Below are positions 44,796-53,800 of a DNA stretch of 64,000 nucleotides, one piece after another. The translations under genes were made by a program, and so were the position numbers. The notes beneath the pieces were generated by a model. It made no database searches. It was not told where the DNA came from and saw nothing but the letters and a program-made list of their open reading frames with translations. Source of the stretch: an uncultured Oscillospiraceae bacterium (GTDB lineage: Bacteria; Bacillota; Clostridia; Oscillospirales; Oscillospiraceae); the NCBI GenBank assembly GCA_910579775.1, contig CAJTUE010000001.1, positions 124,001 through 188,000 on the forward strand. Reading direction: 5' to 3'. Every line of letters begins with the position of its first letter. The first letter of the stretch is position 1.

Positions 44796-44803
44796 GCACG
44801 ACC

Positions 44804-44841
44804 AAGCCCCTGCCGCATCCGCGGCAGGGGCTTCCTTTTTT
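44804..44841 (+). terminator. Rho-independent terminator of the giant gene
   Basis: A perfect 13-bp stem (44804-44816 paired with 44821-44833, arm AAGCCCCTGCCGC) with a 4-nt ATCC loop is followed by CC and six Ts. It begins 9 bp after the stop codon, so the giant gene ends its own transcript here. Confidence 0.95.
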
Positions 44842-44890
44842 CCTGTGGGTAAAAAGAATGCAAAATATTCAAAAAAATGACAAACAGAGA

Positions 44891-44919
44891 TTGACATAAT
44901 TCCGGTTTTGGACTATGAT
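44891..44919 (+). promoter_or_regulatory. Sigma-A type promoter of the downstream operon
   Basis: A perfect -35 TTGACA (44891-44896), a 17-nt spacer and -10 TATGAT (44914-44919). An A-rich stretch directly upstream (44851-44880) resembles an UP element. Transcription would start near 44926. The strength suggests high expression; the site is well placed between the upstream terminator and the next gene. Confidence 0.85.
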
Positions 44920-44925
44920 GTATCT

Positions 44926-45030
44926 GTATATGTATAACTATGCCCAAATAGGCACGCGAACAGGGAAAAACAAGAAAAAATATCCTTTATTTCCCAATTT
45001 ATTAAACTTTGCCCGCTGGAGGGGTTACCT
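44926..45030 (+). promoter_or_regulatory. Leader (5' UTR) of the operon with two small hairpins
   Basis: About 105 nt of leader. One possible hairpin is TGCC/GGCA (44941-44954) and another is GGGAAA/TTTCCC (44963-44968 with 44990-44995). The ribosome binding site GGAGGGG (45018-45024) is 6 nt before a GTG start. No known riboswitch core could be recognised. Confidence 0.45.
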
Positions 45031-48000
45031 GTGAAGAAGAAATATGGAATAAAACCCATATTGGCCAGCCTGTTGGTTACGGCCTCCCTTGCCACCCCTA
45101 TGGTGGTGATGAGTGAAGCTGTCCTGACAGACATCGACGGCGAGATCCTCTTTGAGGGGGCACGCCTGGAGTACAAGATGGTGGGCGATGAGCTGACGGT
45201 GCAGGCCATCTTTGACGTGGCTGTAGACAAGGTGGTCAACGGTACGGGGGCAACCTTCTATCTGGACTACAATCCTGCCTATCTGACCCCCTCGGATATG
45301 AACACCAACGCCAAGCTCACATCGGGCAGCAATGCAGAGCTGAAAACAGATGCGTTTTTCTCTGTTAATCCTGGCCTGTTCCGGGACGCGGCTGGAAACA
45401 GCGTTGATCCTTTTATGAATAATACCGATCCAACAAATGCTAACTACTACAGTAGCGTGGATATTAGTAATCACACGATCCACATGGATCTTCATTTGGA
45501 TCAAAGCCCGAATGGCGTGATTGCAAAAACAATTGCCAAGGGGCAAACCACGGATAACGTGTATGGCAGCGTGGAGCTGCTGGACGGGGTAATGAAGAAC
45601 GGGATAGAGGAACAAGGATATGTTTTGAACCTGTGGGGCCTCCCCGACTGGGATGATTGTGAAGGTGACGCGTATGTGGAGGAAGAGTATCCTAAAGAGG
45701 ATGTGAAGAAGGTTGTCTTGGGGCAGCTCAGCTTTCAGGTGGAGATAGACCGTCTACCGGAAATCGTGAAGTATTTCGGCAATATGACTTTGAAGGACGG
45801 GGTGGATAACCGAGCCTTCCGGGACTATCGGGACGGCAGCGGGGCGGATAAGCCGCCTGTTGTGGCGGTAACGCTACTGGATGCTTCCGAACCCCCTACT
45901 ACCACCTATTTGCTGGATATCGCCAAAAGCGTACCGGCAAACAAGGATCCTTGGCAGGTTTTGGCTTATGTGGGCACGACCCCTAGTACCGATAACCACC
46001 ATCATCCCCATGCGGGCCGCGTGGAGGACGGGAAATACGCCCCGGGACAAACAGGCTGGAGTAAGAATGTGGTAGAGCGGTACGACTTCAGCTTCCCCAA
46101 GGATATGATCATTCGCGTGGAGGCCACCAACCCGGAGCTGACCATCAACTCCTATCAAAACTTCACCGATGGTTCCATGGAGGATCTGCCGATTTCCCTG
46201 GGCAAATACTCCCCCATGGTCACCGTTACCTACGCCGACGGCTCCAAGGAGAACGTACCCTTCCCCTGGGGCAAGGCGGAGGACGGCTACACCCCACGGT
46301 ATACGCAGGACAGTTCTCCAGTCACCTCCGGCAACTACGACGCCAAGGGGGGCGACTATACCTTCTATCAGTATTACAAATACACCGATAGCAACGGCGA
46401 TCCCCAGACCTTCCCCAAGCCGGTGACGGCCCATATGACAGTCATACCTATCACCGTGGTAGACGTGACAGCGGATGACCTGGAGCGGACCTATGATCTG
46501 CAGAACGTCACCGGTCAGGTGACCGACGTGGGCGATTTGAGTTTGCCTGACACCGCCAAGGTGATCACTGACATTGTGCCCTCCGGGGTGTCTATCACCA
46601 TGCCCATCAAGGGCTGGATGCCCGCCGACAGCGCGGCTACCGGGTCAGCTTGGCCGGTTCCCGACACGGCGCTCCACTCCCTGAAGGCGGACAACGCCGT
46701 CGGCGGTGTGCCCTATTGGCCGGACGGTACCGATTTAGAACCTGTGGCGGCGAACCATGTGGGTACATATTCTTTTGAAACGTCGGACAGCGGACATACT
46801 GACCCGCAAGGCATTCTGAGCGAGGACATCCGCAAGGCGTATCCGTGGCTCACTGTGCCCGAGCAGCATACAGAGACAGCCGCCAGGGATGACGACTGGT
46901 GGGACCTTGACCATGCGAGACGGCACATCGTCGCTCATGGGGACTACATGGACAAGGCGAACTATGCGGTGAGCTACGTCAGCACCGTCACTGCCCCCGG
47001 AGACGGCAACGGTGGCGGCCAGCCCACGCTGACGCTCTCTGTCCGGCGCACCGACAAGGACATTTCCCAGACGGCGGTATTCCGCACCTGGTTGCCCAAC
47101 GGGCAGGAGATCGGCACGGGCCTGAGCAAGGGAATGGACGGCGAGACGCTGGACGATTGGTTTAACAGCGTAGAAGCCGGAGTCCCCGTGGACCACGGCT
47201 TTTACGATCCGGGTACGAGAGAGAGTGACGGCGGCAGCGGCTATCTTTATAACCTGGACTACAACCCCGACGATCCTGATCCCGATCCCGCCGACGGCGA
47301 CCCGAAGCATGATCTGGACAGAGAGACGTTGCGCCGCTATATCAATCTGGGCGGATGGTATAAGGTCGCCATCTGCGAGGACCCGGACAAGCTCGATCCC
47401 GATACGCCCGATGGATGGACGGAGCAGATCCCGGTGTATGTCCCGCCCCGGCGCAACGAGTATGTGGAGAACAAGGTCTATAACTTCATCGGCGAAAACG
47501 CCGCGCTGTTTAACTGGCCTGGAACGGTAGGGGATACGCTCTACCTGCCCCGGGGCAGTTATAACCCTGTCGGGCCGTTGGACCCGGCCCTTATCAACGC
47601 GCAGGGCGTGGGTCTGCCTCTCTATGACAAGAGCGGAACGGTCACTGATGGCAGAAGCGACAGCACCGATGTGTTTGAGGAAGGAAATCCCATGCGGCCC
47701 AAGCTGTCCCGCTATGAGGAATCCTACGGGCTTAAGACCATCTACGACGGTCAGACTGGCGCACAGCCCGGCGAGATCTTCTCCGTGAAGGTGGATCAGC
47801 TTGACACAACGCACACTGACCCGTGGAATGGCCGGCCTGCCGGCAAAACCCATGTGACGGTGGGCGGGGATAACGTCTATCAGTACGGCCCGACCCCGCT
47901 GTATACCGGCCCGCGAGATGCGTTCAACAACCGGATAGATAATGGTTATCAGGTCATGGCCTTTGGCTATATCCACCAGCCCACCGCCGATCTGACCACC

Positions 48001-50793
48001 TACAAGGCCACCCTGCGCACCCAACTGCCGGAAAAGGAACCCTCTCTCAGGGAGCATATCAGACTGCTCAGCGACGAACCCACGGGTATCACCCGGGGGG
48101 CCTATGGCGATCCCGACAGGGTCACTCTGGCCACCTACGACACGGTGATGGAGGGCTATACCATCCGTCAGGACTACACCTTTATCATTGAAAACGACGG
48201 CGACGTGGATATTTACGGTCTGGACATCGACGGTCTCACCGATGGCTACCCCAAGGATACGGTGGGCGGCCGGTTTGTGATGCTCCAGCCCCCGGCCAGC
48301 TTCCTGCCGGCGGGGGAGAGAACGACCTTTACCCTGACCTATATCTACGACCTCGAGAACAACGAGGATTACGCCAACAAGCACGGTGGACAGGCCCTGC
48401 CCACCTACCGAGATACGTTTTATATCACCTCCACCTCCCACCCCAACGCCGTACACGGCGGTACCCATCAGGAGAATAAGGCGGGAGACGGCAGCTATGA
48501 CTATCTGTTGGAGTTCGACGCGGAGTTTGAGGTGAGTGATGATCCCCTCCACAAGGTCACCGTCATCTACAAGCCCACCAACGGCAACATGGGTACAGCG
48601 GGCCTGATCGTAGGGGAGCAGAGCGATGGAACGGACAAGGTCATGAACTATACCACCACCACCCAGACCTTCCGCAAGGATAAGGAGGTCTATGTGGTGG
48701 CGAACTTGGTAGACGAGTACGAGATCAAGTCTGTCACCATCACCGATAACAACGGCAATACCATTGTGGTGGGCGGAAACGATTTGCGTATTTACGAGTA
48801 TACCGATCCGGCGATCGGCGGTGACCCCGCGTTGGTAAAGGACGGGACAAAGGTATACGTCTTTACGATGCCCGACCAGGACGTGACCGTCACCATCAAT
48901 TTCTATGAACCGTTGCGCTCCAAGCTGCGACTCAGCGATCTGATCGAGTATTCGGCGCCCAGCAACGATCCCAACGACCCTAATGACCTGAAGACCAGCG
49001 CCGAGGCGGATCCCCCGAAAGACCCGGAGCACACCTATCGCGTCTGGCGCAAAACCTTTACCCAGGCCGAGCGGGACGCTGCCGCCGCGTGGCAGGGCAG
49101 CGCGACGGGAGGCAACGGCGCAGACCAGGACCTCTACCTCATGACCAAGGGAACAGCGCGTCCTCATGCCGCAGGTTATCCTGCCGGAGGCTGGCCGGAC
49201 AAGGACAGTACCCCGGCGGACGAGGGGCGGCAGTTCCTTCCCTCGGAAAATCAGTACATTGTGGTCATTGACGAGAACTTTGACCTCTCCCAGGTGGAGG
49301 CCACGCTCCGCAAGGTGGTCTATCACGAGGATTATCAGGGGACAGATGCTACTCATACAGACGGCTATAACGAGGACATCGACGTTACTGTCCAGATGGA
49401 CGTTTACCCCTATGAGGTGGAGGACAACTGGAACAAGACGGGTTACACCGCCACCATGGTCTACACCCCTGCGGGAAGCAGTCCGATCCATGGTTACGGG
49501 CCTCGCCCGGGCAAGACGGCGACGCCCACCATCCACACCACCCGTATCTTTGCCGAGCAAAACGATATAGAAGCCCCGTGGGCCATTTCTCCCAAGCCGG
49601 GAGAATCTACCTACGTACGCATCTCCCTGTCTGCCCTGGACCCTGAAAACGGCAACAACAGGCTATACCGCTATTACTATCTGGAGATCCACCGCCGCAC
49701 CAAGGACCCCAAGGTAGAGCTGCGCTACGGGAACTCTCCCTACGGCATGATCCGCAACGAGAGCAAGTGGAGCGACGCGGCCAAGACGGCCGCGGAGGAG
49801 GCCTTTGTGTCGGCAGGGTACACCTTCCGGGGCACAACGGCGGCAGTTACGCCGGACAAGGTCACCCTGCATAGGCTGGATAGGGTCACTTACTGGCGGG
49901 AGGCATGGGTGCGCAACCGCGGCCTCTATGAGCCGGAGAGCTTTACCGGCCAGCATATGGAGACGGTCTACACAACGGACAAGGACGGCAATACCATCGT
50001 GGGGGACTATGTGATGGTGGACGACCCCGGTGTTTACAACTCGAAGAACAATCTGGATCTGGACCGTTACGCTTACTTTGCGCTGTTGGGCGAGGATATG
50101 CGCGAACCGGGGGTCAGCCGGGCATGGGATTCCTCCGGGCGGGAGGTGGACGTGAATACCATCTCCGCCCAGGCGGAGGTCACCCTGCTGGACGCGGCAG
50201 GTACGACCCAGGTCGCCCGGTTCTCCGGGACGGATACCGCTGTCATCGATCTGGGGGTGGCCAACGGGCAGCGGATCCTGGCCAACGGCTATGCCGCAGG
50301 CGCGACCGTTGACGGCGATGCTTGGCCTGTTGCCTCTGCTGCCACAGGAGACCCGGCTGCTACGACCTACAGCCTCATTGAGAATATCCGTCCCGGCCGG
50401 TATCTCATTCAATATACCTATACGGATTTTGATGGCGTGAGTAAGCTCAATTACTACCGTCCCTTTGTCATTTTGCGGGGAGTAGGCGACGTAAACACCG
50501 ACGGCATGCGCGACAATGGCTACACCAAGGTGGGCAGTGACGAATATGCGATCGAGGACCGTGTCACCGACCCGCTGGGCTATGAGGCGGGGGAATGGGA
50601 CGGCACAAAAGAGACCGTCTATCCCTACGCCAACATCTTTAAGTATCGGGTCTGCGATGTGAACAATGACCGCAACATCAACAACATCGACGCGAACCTA
50701 GTGGATAAAAACATTCGCAAGGGTGGCGATGAGTGGCTGCGGTTCTATGAACCGGTGGATTACGGTCTGCCTGCCCCGGTGCCTGCGCCTTGA
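45031..50793 (+). CDS. Large secreted protein with cohesin-like, B-repeat-like, cadherin-like and dockerin-like parts
   Basis: 1,920 residues, GTG start chosen because GGAGGGG lies 6 nt upstream and a signal peptide follows (MKKKYGIKPILASLLVTA, cleavage probably near residue 30). Residues about 40-250 look cohesin-like (VGDELTVQAIFDV, then FYLDYNPAYL, then LGQLSFQVEID). Residues 1174-1294 resemble the InlB B-repeat/bacterial repeat type, closing with FTMPDQDVTVTINFYEP. Residues 1397-1558 end in YYLEIHRRTKDPKVEL, a cadherin-like closing strand. A YGNSPYGMI module follows (1561-1803), then a dockerin-like pair (1818-1905). The last three parts recur in the same order in the next gene. No wall anchor is visible, so it is probably secreted or held by docking. 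First gene of the operon. Function unknown. Confidence 0.93.
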   Translation: MKKKYGIKPILASLLVTASLATPMVVMSEAVLTDIDGEILFEGARLEYKMVGDELTVQAIFDVAVDKVVNGTGATFYLDYNPAYLTPSDMNTNAKLTSGSNAELKTDAFFSVNPGLFRDAAGNSVDPFMNNTDPTNANYYSSVDISNHTIHMDLHLDQSPNGVIAKTIAKGQTTDNVYGSVELLDGVMKNGIEEQGYVLNLWGLPDWDDCEGDAYVEEEYPKEDVKKVVLGQLSFQVEIDRLPEIVKYFGNMTLKDGVDNRAFRDYRDGSGADKPPVVAVTLLDASEPPTTTYLLDIAKSVPANKDPWQVLAYVGTTPSTDNHHHPHAGRVEDGKYAPGQTGWSKNVVERYDFSFPKDMIIRVEATNPELTINSYQNFTDGSMEDLPISLGKYSPMVTVTYADGSKENVPFPWGKAEDGYTPRYTQDSSPVTSGNYDAKGGDYTFYQYYKYTDSNGDPQTFPKPVTAHMTVIPITVVDVTADDLERTYDLQNVTGQVTDVGDLSLPDTAKVITDIVPSGVSITMPIKGWMPADSAATGSAWPVPDTALHSLKADNAVGGVPYWPDGTDLEPVAANHVGTYSFETSDSGHTDPQGILSEDIRKAYPWLTVPEQHTETAARDDDWWDLDHARRHIVAHGDYMDKANYAVSYVSTVTAPGDGNGGGQPTLTLSVRRTDKDISQTAVFRTWLPNGQEIGTGLSKGMDGETLDDWFNSVEAGVPVDHGFYDPGTRESDGGSGYLYNLDYNPDDPDPDPADGDPKHDLDRETLRRYINLGGWYKVAICEDPDKLDPDTPDGWTEQIPVYVPPRRNEYVENKVYNFIGENAALFNWPGTVGDTLYLPRGSYNPVGPLDPALINAQGVGLPLYDKSGTVTDGRSDSTDVFEEGNPMRPKLSRYEESYGLKTIYDGQTGAQPGEIFSVKVDQLDTTHTDPWNGRPAGKTHVTVGGDNVYQYGPTPLYTGPRDAFNNRIDNGYQVMAFGYIHQPTADLTTYKATLRTQLPEKEPSLREHIRLLSDEPTGITRGAYGDPDRVTLATYDTVMEGYTIRQDYTFIIENDGDVDIYGLDIDGLTDGYPKDTVGGRFVMLQPPASFLPAGERTTFTLTYIYDLENNEDYANKHGGQALPTYRDTFYITSTSHPNAVHGGTHQENKAGDGSYDYLLEFDAEFEVSDDPLHKVTVIYKPTNGNMGTAGLIVGEQSDGTDKVMNYTTTTQTFRKDKEVYVVANLVDEYEIKSVTITDNNGNTIVVGGNDLRIYEYTDPAIGGDPALVKDGTKVYVFTMPDQDVTVTINFYEPLRSKLRLSDLIEYSAPSNDPNDPNDLKTSAEADPPKDPEHTYRVWRKTFTQAERDAAAAWQGSATGGNGADQDLYLMTKGTARPHAAGYPAGGWPDKDSTPADEGRQFLPSENQYIVVIDENFDLSQVEATLRKVVYHEDYQGTDATHTDGYNEDIDVTVQMDVYPYEVEDNWNKTGYTATMVYTPAGSSPIHGYGPRPGKTATPTIHTTRIFAEQNDIEAPWAISPKPGESTYVRISLSALDPENGNNRLYRYYYLEIHRRTKDPKVELRYGNSPYGMIRNESKWSDAAKTAAEEAFVSAGYTFRGTTAAVTPDKVTLHRLDRVTYWREAWVRNRGLYEPESFTGQHMETVYTTDKDGNTIVGDYVMVDDPGVYNSKNNLDLDRYAYFALLGEDMREPGVSRAWDSSGREVDVNTISAQAEVTLLDAAGTTQVARFSGTDTAVIDLGVANGQRILANGYAAGATVDGDAWPVASAATGDPAATTYSLIENIRPGRYLIQYTYTDFDGVSKLNYYRPFVILRGVGDVNTDGMRDNGYTKVGSDEYAIEDRVTDPLGYEAGEWDGTKETVYPYANIFKYRVCDVNNDRNINNIDANLVDKNIRKGGDEWLRFYEPVDYGLPAPVPAP
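45163..45780 (+). other. Cohesin-like N-terminal domain (first operon protein)
   Basis: The strand order resembles cohesins and related carbohydrate-binding-type sandwiches: VGDELTVQAIFDVAV, then GATFYLDYNPAYLTP (corresponding to the usual F-x-L-x-Y-D-P strand), and a late LGQLSFQVEI strand. Similarity is in pattern, not strong identity, so this is tentative. Confidence 0.35.
48550..48912 (+). other. InlB B-repeat-like domain
   Basis: Begins with HKVTVIYKPTNGNMGTAG, has a central VANLVDEYEIKSVTITDNNG and ends with the typical FTMPDQDVTVTINFYE. These three strands match the divergent InlB B-repeat/bacterial repeat pattern found in many Gram-positive surface proteins. Confidence 0.65.
50482..50745 (+). 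other. Dockerin-like C-terminal domain (first operon protein)
   Basis: First loop GDVNTDGMRDNGYTKVG and, about 40 residues after it, CDVNNDRNINNIDANLVDKN. Both have the Asp/Asn ligand spacing and following helix of dockerin type I segments, with a longer than usual linker between them. It lies at the very C-terminus, the usual dockerin position. Confidence 0.6.
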
Positions 50794-50836
50794 CTGTAGT
50801 CCGGTCTGAAAAAACTTGATTTTTGCCCCTCGCACC

Positions 50837-50844
50837 AAGGAGGT
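50837..50844 (+). promoter_or_regulatory. Ribosome binding site deciding the start of the SLH protein
   Basis: AAGGAGGT lies 7 nt before ATG 50852. An in-frame TTG at 50816 exists but has no such site and would put charged residues ahead of the signal peptide, so ATG 50852 is preferred. Confidence 0.9.
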
Positions 50845-50851
50845 ATGTCCC

Positions 50852-53800
50852 ATGGAGAGAAAGATAACTGCAAAGCGTGCGCTGGCATTTTTGCTGGCGC
50901 TGGAGATGCTATGCACCCCGCTGGCTATGGCGCGGGTGCAAGACCCCGAGCGCGCCATTCAGGAGATCCCCGTGGGAGAGGAAGCTTGGGAGCGGGAGGA
51001 AGGACCGGCGCAGACCGGCGATGTGACGGTTACCGCCGCCCCCCTTGCGGAATTGACGCCGGACGTGGATGCTTATTACGAGCCGCGTCTGGGCTTCGGT
51101 ATTCCCCTGATCCCCAGCGGACAGGACAGCAGCGGCGTGCCCACCAACTTCAGCACCAGTATCGCGGAATATAAAAACTACCTAGCCTATGAGATGAGAG
51201 CGCTGCCTGATTCATCCCTGCGCTGGGGCCTACGCTCCTATGAAAAGCCAATTGCTTATCACGAGGGCGCGCTGTATATTGCCCTTCCTGAAGTGGGGCG
51301 CATCCCGGACAAGGAGCTGGAGGGCTTCTATGTTACGGGAAGGATGCCGGAGGGAGATCTGTGGTACGATCCGTTCGGCGGAGACCGTGTCCTGCCCACC
51401 TGGAGCTTTGACGAGAAATGGTTTGAAAGCGATGAGATGGCGGAGCAGTACCGACTGATCCCGGTGGAGGGAACGCCGGCAGACTACGACATTACAGCGG
51501 ACGCTGACGTGGCGGCGGGGAATCTGGCCACCGTGGCTCGGATACCTTACAACAGCGAAACGATAAGTAAGGTGTATGACGACGGTTGGGCGTATATCAT
51601 CCCCATCGTCGCCCGCTGGAGAGCCAGCTCCAACAGCGGCGTCACCGCCATGGGTCTTTCCACAACGGGAGAGGACGGCGTAAGTGAAGCCCAGACGGAG
51701 GCATACGTCGAAGACCCGAGAGGGAAGGCCTCTCCCGACACGCTGACGTTGGCCGATGTGGGTGAGAGCGAGGTCCGGGAGCTATGGCTGCGCGTTCCGG
51801 AGGAAAAGGAGCGGCTGACCATCACACTGGAGACCTTTGAGCCCTACTACCACTATCATGTGGACGGCGAGGGAGACTGTCCCGTTGTGGCAACGGCCGT
51901 GTTCCACGCTGTCGACGGGGACGTGGAGACCGACCTTGCCGACCACGTCCACGCCGGTCGCTGGGACGGGGAGAAGGAAGAGTACAATACTCCCATCACT
52001 CCCGCACCCCAGCTCAACGACCGGGGACAGGTGAACAGCCCCAACAACAGCGTGACAGCCCCTGCAAGAGGGCAGTGGACGGTGGCGGATATTCCGCTGA
52101 CCAAGGTGGATCAGGCTGCCGATCCCAACGCCGATCCCTTTACCACCATTACCTTTACCGTTACCGCCCCCGATGGAGAGGGCACCAACACCTATACCAT
52201 CCATGTGGAGCGGCTGACCACCCCGGTGGCTACCCTGGGCTATGGCAACACCCCCTTTGGCATAATCGACAAGGACTCCAGCGCCCGCTGGAAGGACGAG
52301 AACAAGACAGAGGGTGAGACTGCCGAGCAGACCATTGCCAAAAACAAGGGGATTGCCAAGGCATATTTCAGCGAGAACCACACCTTTGACGGAATGCCTA
52401 TCACGCCCGGCAGCAGCGGCAGTCTCTACCCTGGTGTGTACTCCACCCTGGCATGGACAGGCGCAAACGCTAAAAATCTGGATCAGGATTCCACCGCCGT
52501 GGTGGCCTATTTGGATATGGCCTTTGACGACCCCGGCGTCGCCTTTGTAGATAGCGAGGGACGCGTGGTATCTTTCGGCATGGACGCCGCAGACGCCCGC
52601 TATACCGACAGTGTCAAGCGCACGCTCCGCCTGCTGGTGGCAGACGAGGCGCTGACCACCGACCTCTACGGCGTCACGGCGCCCAACGAGGACGTGAATG
52701 AAGTTTGGTATGTGGGCAGCGGCGGCGATCTGGCCGACGGCCGCCTTTCGAGTACAGAAGCCTCCCAGATCCTCCAACGTGCCGACGGCACGGACCAGGT
52801 GGATCTGCGGGGGCTGAAGGTGCTTCCCGGCATCTATACCGTGAAGTACCTCTTTGAAGACCCAGTGAACCACAGCCATGTTCCTGCGGAGCGTCCGCTG
52901 GTGGTATTGCCCATTCCGGGCGATGTGGACATGGATGGCGCGGTGACCCACGCCGACGCTAAGATACTGGATGAAAACCGCAGTGCGTGGGGCAGCGAGA
53001 CGGGCCGGGGGTTCCACCTCCTGCGGGAGCGGGTCTATCATGACGCCCAGGTGAAGGTGGGCGATCTCAGCGGTGCGGCCGCTATCCGCAACGGTTTCCG
53101 CCCTTCCTATATCGGCGGGACATCTAACTATTTCTATCGCCCGCTGGACACCGGCGAGGTGTATACCCGTAGGACCTGGGCACAGGTGACGTCGGACGGC
53201 GTCACCACCCAGGCCAAGCTGGAACTGCGCTATCTTGGCCCGGAGAGTGGCAAGCTGGACGGCCAGGGCCACACCAACAACATCACCGGCCCCTGGCAGG
53301 CGGACCCCGATGAGGGCGTGTCACTGAAGAATGATAAGCACCCCGACGCCAAGGACACCTTCTGGGTGGGGATCTATCTGGATCTGCCCACCGGCAGCGA
53401 CCTGGCAGGAGAGACCATCCGCGACCTGAAGCTGGCGTTGACCTATGACAGCGAGTTTGTAGAGCCTGCCGTGGTCTACCCGTACAACCAGGACTACGCA
53501 TACAGCACAGCCGATGAATTTTGGGAAAACGTCACCTTTTTCTCCTTTAACATGGGCACGCGCTCGGTGGGGGAGTATGGACAAGCGATGACTATTTTCT
53601 CCGGCCTGAACGGCAGTGCCTACAACCGTCAGGGTCTCGCCCGAAGCCGTGCCTTTACCACCCACTATTCCAAGGTGGAGGGAGAGCTGGAGCAGGCCGC
53701 TGCGGCCAGCAGTTTGCGCGAGGTGGTCATCTCCCTGCAAAACGCCGACCGGACACAGGTGGCGACCCTGCGCAGCGGTTATCTGCTGGTGCTGCCCTTC

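Larger units (their letters stand above)
9750..42600 (+). repeat. Array of about 60 cadherin-like beta-sandwich modules
   Basis: A strand of the form aromatic-x-V/L-x-I/V-x-R/K, followed within about 10 residues by L-x-x-I/L, recurs about 60 times, on average every 180 residues. Examples are YTLHLVRVNDDNSLRLI (20040), YLLNVYRYSSNTDIKEV (22758), YTLNLNRANDNRALIDV (28231), YLIRINRAGADLALDYI (33599) and YIVNVVRLPEG (37850). In the last third each module also shows P-x-F-D-P-x-x-x-x-Y-x-V-x-V-P (PKFDPEINFYYVNLP near 37170, PDFDPKIHYYNVVVP near 37567), the hallmark of the cadherin-like beta-sandwich family (PF12733-like). Modules are strongly diverged, with no near-identical DNA copies seen. A rod-like stalk is inferred. 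Confidence 0.7.

Noticed and set aside
9750..42600. Misassembly or artificial expansion of repeats
   Set aside because: Modules are too diverged at DNA level for assembly collapse or duplication errors, and the frame stays open throughout. Only the 54-bp repeats near 43.8-44.0 kb could be affected.
3..44795. Giant modular enzyme (peptide or polyketide synthetase) or toxin of the Rhs/polymorphic type
   Set aside because: No adenylation, ketosynthase, carrier, YD-repeat or toxin-like C-terminal motif is visible; the modules are structural beta domains.
44938..44995. Cyclic di-GMP (GEMM-I) riboswitch in the operon leader
   Set aside because: The start (ATGCC-AAATAGGCA) looks faintly similar, but the conserved core with the GAAA loop and GGACGCAAAGCC is absent.
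50816..50818. TTG at 50816 as the start of the SLH protein
   Set aside because: It lacks a ribosome binding site. ATG 50852 has AAGGAGGT 7 nt upstream and begins directly with a signal peptide.
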